Assembly (NCBI GenBank): GCA_014529385.2
Contig: CM043959.1
Coordinates: forward strand, 63,565,753 to 63,629,752
DNA: 64,000 bases
Direction: 5' to 3'
Source of the DNA: Adiantum capillus-veneris
Taxonomy: Eukaryota > Streptophyta > Polypodiopsida > Polypodiales > Pteridaceae
The notes beneath the pieces were generated by a model. The model had not been told where the DNA came from and did not search any database. It saw nothing but the letters and a program-made list of their open reading frames with translations. Shown here piece after piece: positions 60,201 through 64,000 of this stretch. The translations under genes were made by a program, and so were the position numbers. How positions within the stretch are numbered: position 1 is the stretch's first letter; each line of letters begins with the position of its first letter.

Positions 60201-61059
60201 TTTTGGCGCTTTCAATCATTTGGAGGATCTAAGAGATGCACTTTGAAGCAGTTTGAGACACTTATAAAGCACTTCAAAGCTTTTGCAAAAATTAGTAAGT
60301 AAAGTATTTGACACACTATGTTCTGCTAATATAGATAATGTAAATCGAGGAGATGCACCTGATGCACCACATGTGCCCTCTTGCCGATTCTCTTTTGAAC
60401 GACATCTTTCTTGTTTCCATTGACCAAAATTTAAACACGATTTTTGTGATTTTGATTGTTAAGGTACTGGTCCTATGCTGTTGACGTTGACACGTGTCTA
60501 AGGGAAGTGACCCCTCCTCCTTATCAATTTACAACAAAAAATTGGCTCCTGCAACATTTCTTCAATGAAGTCCTAATGCCTTCGCAACATCATTATTGAT
60601 CATTACATTGTTAGCCCCATTGACTCCATTGAGGCATGCCATGACAATAGCCCGTTGCTCATTGTTTGAACGAGGAGTATTTACCTCAGACAATGTATGA
60701 CAAATTCTAGAGAAAATCAGCCTCCGAACTGTCTCCAATGTGGGTTGCAACACTGAGAACATTGGATGACTGTAAAGTAAATGCAAAATGCTCCATTGAA
60801 GACCCTTGGAAAGCGTGTTTGTTTGACTACACCAACACTTAGCAATTGCCCTACATATTTTCTTTGCCTCCTGCTCATCAATGTCCCTATCCTCTCGTAC
60901 TCGTGCCATCCTTTTTTTCATATTTCTTTGTTCCCTCTTATTTGCAGCCCAGTAGTTTTGTAGACTCGATAGAAGATCCCTTGGGATATGTTGTGTAGAA
61001 GATAATGGAGGAAGGTAAAGCGGGTTTGTACTTCCATTATGAGTATTATATGATTCCAT
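57260..61059 (-). pseudogene. DDE-type transposase-like gene of an unnamed family, interrupted and decayed
   Basis: Minus-strand blocks follow one protein. The N-terminal block at 60562-61059 starts MESYNTHNGSTNP, has a basic KREQRNMKKRMARVRED helix, and ends AKALGLH, then stop, then RRNV-like sequence. At 59148 MSFVWLRDLYMRFQQAHPNM leads to LKPYFICKLKDRNTCCCECHVHL and a CTDCGI pair. At 58433-58500 VSLVDFAKNHSFKMQNG, at 58208-58237 VWSDGSTSHFKS, and at 58095-58130 SSGHGKGEHDR supply likely catalytic acidic residues. C-terminal blocks are PSDVDR..DCK (57900-57960) and GVTAEDIGADFNILKCTNKK through NTYVLLDNKPTSLIYSYVV (57260-57613). I associate this arrangement with uncharacterised transposase-like proteins of mosses, lycophytes and animals. 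Stops and shifts are many. A repeat array splits it at 59385-60290. Confidence 0.7.
59385..60290 (+). repeat. 10-bp-period AAGCACTTTG array (about 0.9 kb)
   Basis: Degenerate decamers AAGCACTTTG, CAGCACTTTG, GAGCATTTGA, AAGCACTCTA and so on follow each other at 10-base (sometimes 11-base) steps. The unit is the reverse complement of the CAAAGTGCTT type in the arrays at 53.7 and 56.6 kb. It lies inside the transposase-like gene, probably in an intron or as an insertion. Confidence 0.9.
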
Positions 61060-61118
61060 GTGAAACAGGCAAGGATGCTAATGAAATGACAATGAAGACA
61101 ATCAAAACAGTGCCATAG

Positions 61119-61119
<1 letters not shown>

Positions 61120-61208
<89 letters not shown>
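61120..61208 (+). repeat. (GA)n microsatellite
   Basis: About 44 GA units with one interruption (AGACGA near 61150), 60-150 bases upstream of the minus-strand start of the transposase-like gene. On that gene's strand it reads as (TC)n, as upstream of the CACTA transposase. Confidence 0.97.
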
Positions 61209-61211
<3 letters not shown>

Positions 61212-61667
61212 GCACAAGAGGCGGAGGGACCCATTAAGGTAACGCTGCAGAGAGCTCAAACGAGTGGTGGCGAGAGGGAATTTAAATGCGTAGGCAGTTT
61301 GCTTCTTTAAGCTTTAGTATTAAAGTGAAAACGAATTTCTAATCCACCTAAATTCCAACCTCTCAGCCAAAAAATATTTTATCTTTCCTCTATATAATAT
61401 GAAAATAATAACTCACCACCCATTTCATCTCCTCCCAAAGGAGTGTCCAAGACACTCCTTTTTGGTACCACCTAAATATGCTACGGCCCATGAGCAAGGA
61501 TTGAGTGTACATTAGTTATAGACTATCTATGATGATTTGGTAATTGCTAGGTAGTGCATCTCTATTTACAGTATCGTTGTTGGTTTGAAAAATTCAATGC
61601 ATATATGGGACACATCCCCATCACTTCCCTGAGTATTAGCATGGAGTATGTTAGTGCGAGATTGCTA
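61209..61667. other. Unassigned spacer with a short perfect inverted repeat
   Basis: No gene. AAAGGAGTGTC (61437-61447) and GACACTCCTTT (61451-61461) are perfect 11-base arms around CAA. Confidence 0.6.
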
Positions 61668-61671
61668 TGCT

Positions 61672-61959
61672 GGGTGAAAGCATGTTAACCTGTCGCGCTT
61701 TTTGTGCTAGTTAGCAATTTCAAGTTAGCACATCTTCGAAAAGTTGGGCGTCCGGGAATTTTTTTACAAATAATATCAAAATTTGTCGGAGGTTGTACAT
61801 TTGGATTCATTGTTTCAAGTGCTTTCTATTGATATATCATATGTCATAGATCTTGGAGATGTAGCTCAAGTTATTGTACTAGTTAGCATATGTCAAAATT
61901 GTGCTAGTTAGCATTGTCCGGGACATGAAAAAGCATGACAGGTTAACATGCTTTCACCC
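61672..61959. mobile_element. MITE with 23-bp perfect ends and TGCT target duplication (288 bp)
   Basis: The left end starts GGGTGAAAGCATGTTAAC and the right end is its exact inverse complement over 23 bases; similarity continues for about 8 more (CTTTTT/AAAAAG). TGCT lies immediately outside both ends (61668-61671 and 61960-61963). Inside, TGCTAGTTAGCA-like motifs occur four times. No coding capacity; superfamily uncertain. Confidence 0.88.
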
Positions 61960-62078
61960 TGCTATAAATGTCCATCACGGTGAATTGCTAGCATAGACGG
62001 AGATGATGCTTCAGTCATGAGGCTATCTAGTAGGAAAGGCCACATGAAAATTTATGGCATTTTCTCTTTGGTGATCGC

Positions 62079-62657
62079 TGTCACAAACTGGTGATATGGC
62101 ATGCCCAGAAACACTGGCAGCAGGGTACAACCCCGTAAAATGCGGCTGCAAGCTGATGTGGCAGTATTGTACGCAGCCTTGCTTTTCATGCTGATTGCGT
62201 ACGGAGGATCCTACTTTTTGCGTTGACTTGCTGACATGGGAGGACGTACGGATTTTTACTTTTTGCCCTGCTGTATGGAATTTGCGGTGGCTGAGTTCTT
62301 TTGGAACAGCTTTTGGATCGCTTGATGCTTTATTTTTAGAAGCTTTTTGAATGGCAACTTTTGGGGATCTGCTTTTGGGCATCCCTTGTAACTTATAAAT
62401 AAGTGGGTAGGGCCCTCGCTTCTCAAAGCATCATGACGAAAGGTCTGAGAGTGAGCACCCTCCCACTCTCTTGTCCTTCGAACATAGACTAATACAAAAA
62501 GAAATACTTAAAGGGGCACCAGTCTTTTGGGCCAATATTTCTAGGCACAAAACTACGTCAACCCGTGTTGAATTAAGTGTGAATTGTGAACTTTTTTGAA
62601 GTGAATCTCTATTGTTTTGCGGTAGAATCTTGACTTGGACTATCCAAGTTCGTTACA
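62079..62657 (+). mobile_element. 5' LTR of a second chromovirus-family element
   Basis: It starts TGTCACAAACTGG and ends TTCGTTACA. It is homologous to the 3' LTR at 50014-50545. A TATAAATAAG box lies near 62395. A variant tRNA-Met primer-binding site (TGGTATGAGAGTG, 62659-62671) follows one base after the end. Confidence 0.88.
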
Positions 62658-62721
62658 GTGGTATGAGAGTGCGGCCGATTTCTCTTATACCGAGAAATCC
62701 GATCCTTTTCTTGAGACACTT

Positions 62722-64000
62722 ATGGATTCCAACAAAGAACAATAGACTTCCTTTGCATCTGGGGGTGTGGCAAGAGATCACGAAGAAGATTCTCATGAAG
62801 AGTACGGCCCACCTCGGCCTACTTAGGCAGAGATTGAAGAGATGGAACGTCCAATATTGGTTGCAATGTGATAAAGATGATGATCAACATTGTGAAGGAT
62901 CCAAAATAAGCAAAATTTTGGACTCAGTCATCCTTCAAAGAAGTGCACACCCAGTGGTAGAAGGCTTAAAAAGCCACCCATCAAACCGGCACTCAAGAAA
63001 CCTCCTGCTTCGAGGATGTTTACAGAGCAAGAATTGGAGGATGTCAATCTACTTTTGCCTCGACAAGAAATCAGAGGAAGCGTGTGCGATTTGAAGGAGT
63101 ATCCAATTCTTCTTCTTCTTCTTCTGACAGTTCTTCTAGCTCTTCTGACTCGAGCAAAGAAGACAAGAAAGGGAAAAATCGAAGCAAAAAGCAAAGCTTC
63201 AAAAAGGGCAAGAAAAAGGCAAAGAAGCCTAAGTTTCACCAAATTTCTGACAATTCTAAAGAGGACTCATCCTCAGATAGTTCGGACTCCGATGATCACA
63301 AATTTTACACAAAGAAGAAGCATTTTCTATAAAGCCAACCAGTATGACTTCCTCGAAGATAAAAGCAAAAAAGTTAGAGAATTGAAAGAAGGTGGACAGT
63401 CAATTGAGTTTGACACTATTTATAGATTCTGAGATGCTTCTAGGGCTTTGGCCTTCATACAATAGTTTGATATAGCTTTCTCTGGAGAGCATTACTCAGA
63501 GCACTCCATGATTTGTAGGGCTACCTCCTTCTTCAAGGGAAATGCTTGAACATGGTGGTCCACTCTTCTACTGAACAAGGAAGCGCTAGTTAAATGGTCG
63601 AAATCCAAAAGGCTTTTTATTTCTTCTTGGTTGACTTGAGAGTACAAACGAGGCATACAAACTACTTGGAATCATCTTCGGATGACCAAGAGATATTCTC
63701 CGGACACATATTGAGAGAGATTTTGGAGCTCTTTTCTACCAGCCTCTTCATTTAAAAAAATATCGTTTAATAAAAATGTTGAGCAATTTTGTTGCAGACT
63801 TCCTACAAAGATCTGAGACTTCATGTGAAACTGGGTTTTACCATACATTCAGGCAATCTGACTTACCCCACATATGAGATCATGACTCAAAGAATCAAAC
63901 AAACTTCTAATGAAAGTAGAAAGAAGAAGATCCCCCAAGAAAAGAAAGATAAGGATGCATGACCCCGGTTCGCTCTGCGAAGTGCCCTAAAAAGGCACAA
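62722..64000 (+). pseudogene. Chromovirus gag, broken, cut by window edge
   Basis: The ATG at 62722 opens MDSNKEQ, then a stop after 7 codons; EEYGPPRPT, a second in-frame stop and AEIEEMERP follow. Coding potential then moves between frames: PPIKPALKKPPASRMFTEQELEDV (to 63040), a Ser-rich and Lys-rich stretch SSSSSDSSKEDKKGKNRSKK (63105-63330), and a Retrotrans_gag core ALAFIQQFDIAFSGEHYSEH with SFFKGNA and TWWSTLL (63450-63570). With the preceding LTR and primer-binding site it is the 5' end of an element whose pol lies beyond the window. Stops and shifts make it inactive. Confidence 0.8.

Noticed and set aside
59385-60290. CRISPR-like repeat array
   Set aside because: The units are contiguous degenerate decamers without unique spacers, in a eukaryotic setting.
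61437-61470. Rho-independent terminator (11-bp hairpin followed by T residues)
   Set aside because: This is plant nuclear DNA without bacterial transcription units; kept only as a small inverted repeat.

Overview
The window looks like land-plant nuclear DNA made almost entirely of transposable elements and simple repeats. Evidence for a plant: Ty1/copia and Ty3/gypsy LTR elements whose primer-binding sites match initiator tRNA-Met (TGGTATCAGAGC type), a complete En/Spm (CACTA) element with both plant-type genes, a hAT remnant, and long (CT)n/(GA)n tracts. A large-genome non-seed vascular plant (for example a fern) fits a transposase-like family at 57-61 kb that I associate with moss, lycophyte and animal genomes, but that is a low-confidence guess. 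I see no intact host gene, tRNA or rRNA.

Layout. 1-2.8 kb: 3' part of an intact copia element and its 3' LTR, abutting a broken gypsy gag on the minus strand (2.8-3.8 kb). 5.5-9.2 kb: a non-coding LTR element whose right LTR is truncated. About 10.0-21.6 kb: an 11.6-kb Ty3/gypsy element with 1.3-1.5-kb LTRs, decayed gag-pol lacking the integrase core, and a long repetitive 3' region. 21.65-28.1 kb: an old copia RT/RNase H remnant, split by a 5,479-bp LTR element (22,299-27,777; identical TTACT target duplications) that carries a third, inverted LTR. 28-33 kb: unassigned sequence, then a gypsy protease/integrase remnant. 33.1-43.8 kb: a 60-bp minisatellite split by two insertions, one being a complete 8,155-bp CACTA element (35,367-43,521). 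44.9-46.8 kb: hAT transposase remnant (minus). 46.8-50.5 kb: decayed chromovirus pol plus its 3' LTR, followed by a 275-bp tandem repeat. 53.9-56.6 kb: a short non-autonomous LTR element (minus strand, GTCAA target duplications) containing an intronless, rearranged fragment of a protein phosphatase 1 (PP1) gene. 57.2-61.1 kb: a decayed DDE-type transposase-like gene (minus) interrupted by a 10-bp-period array. 62.1-64 kb: 5' LTR and broken gag of a second copy of the chromovirus family.

Small elements sit among these. One is a Mutator-like MITE family with four members (10.4, 20.9, 32.9 and 52.7 kb); two have 9-bp target duplications, and for one the paired LTR shows the empty site. The other is a separate MITE at 61.7 kb with 23-bp perfect ends and a TGCT duplication.

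No pathway of cooperating host genes is present. The genes are element proteins (gag, protease, RT, RNase H, integrase, transposases), nearly all carrying stops or frameshifts; in the CACTA transposase the stops are all explainable as C-to-T changes. The most notable objects are the PP1-capturing LTR element, the CACTA element with its subterminal hairpin, the MITE families, the unnamed transposase-like gene with its 10-bp arrays, and the inverted LTR pair that could fold into a long RNA hairpin.
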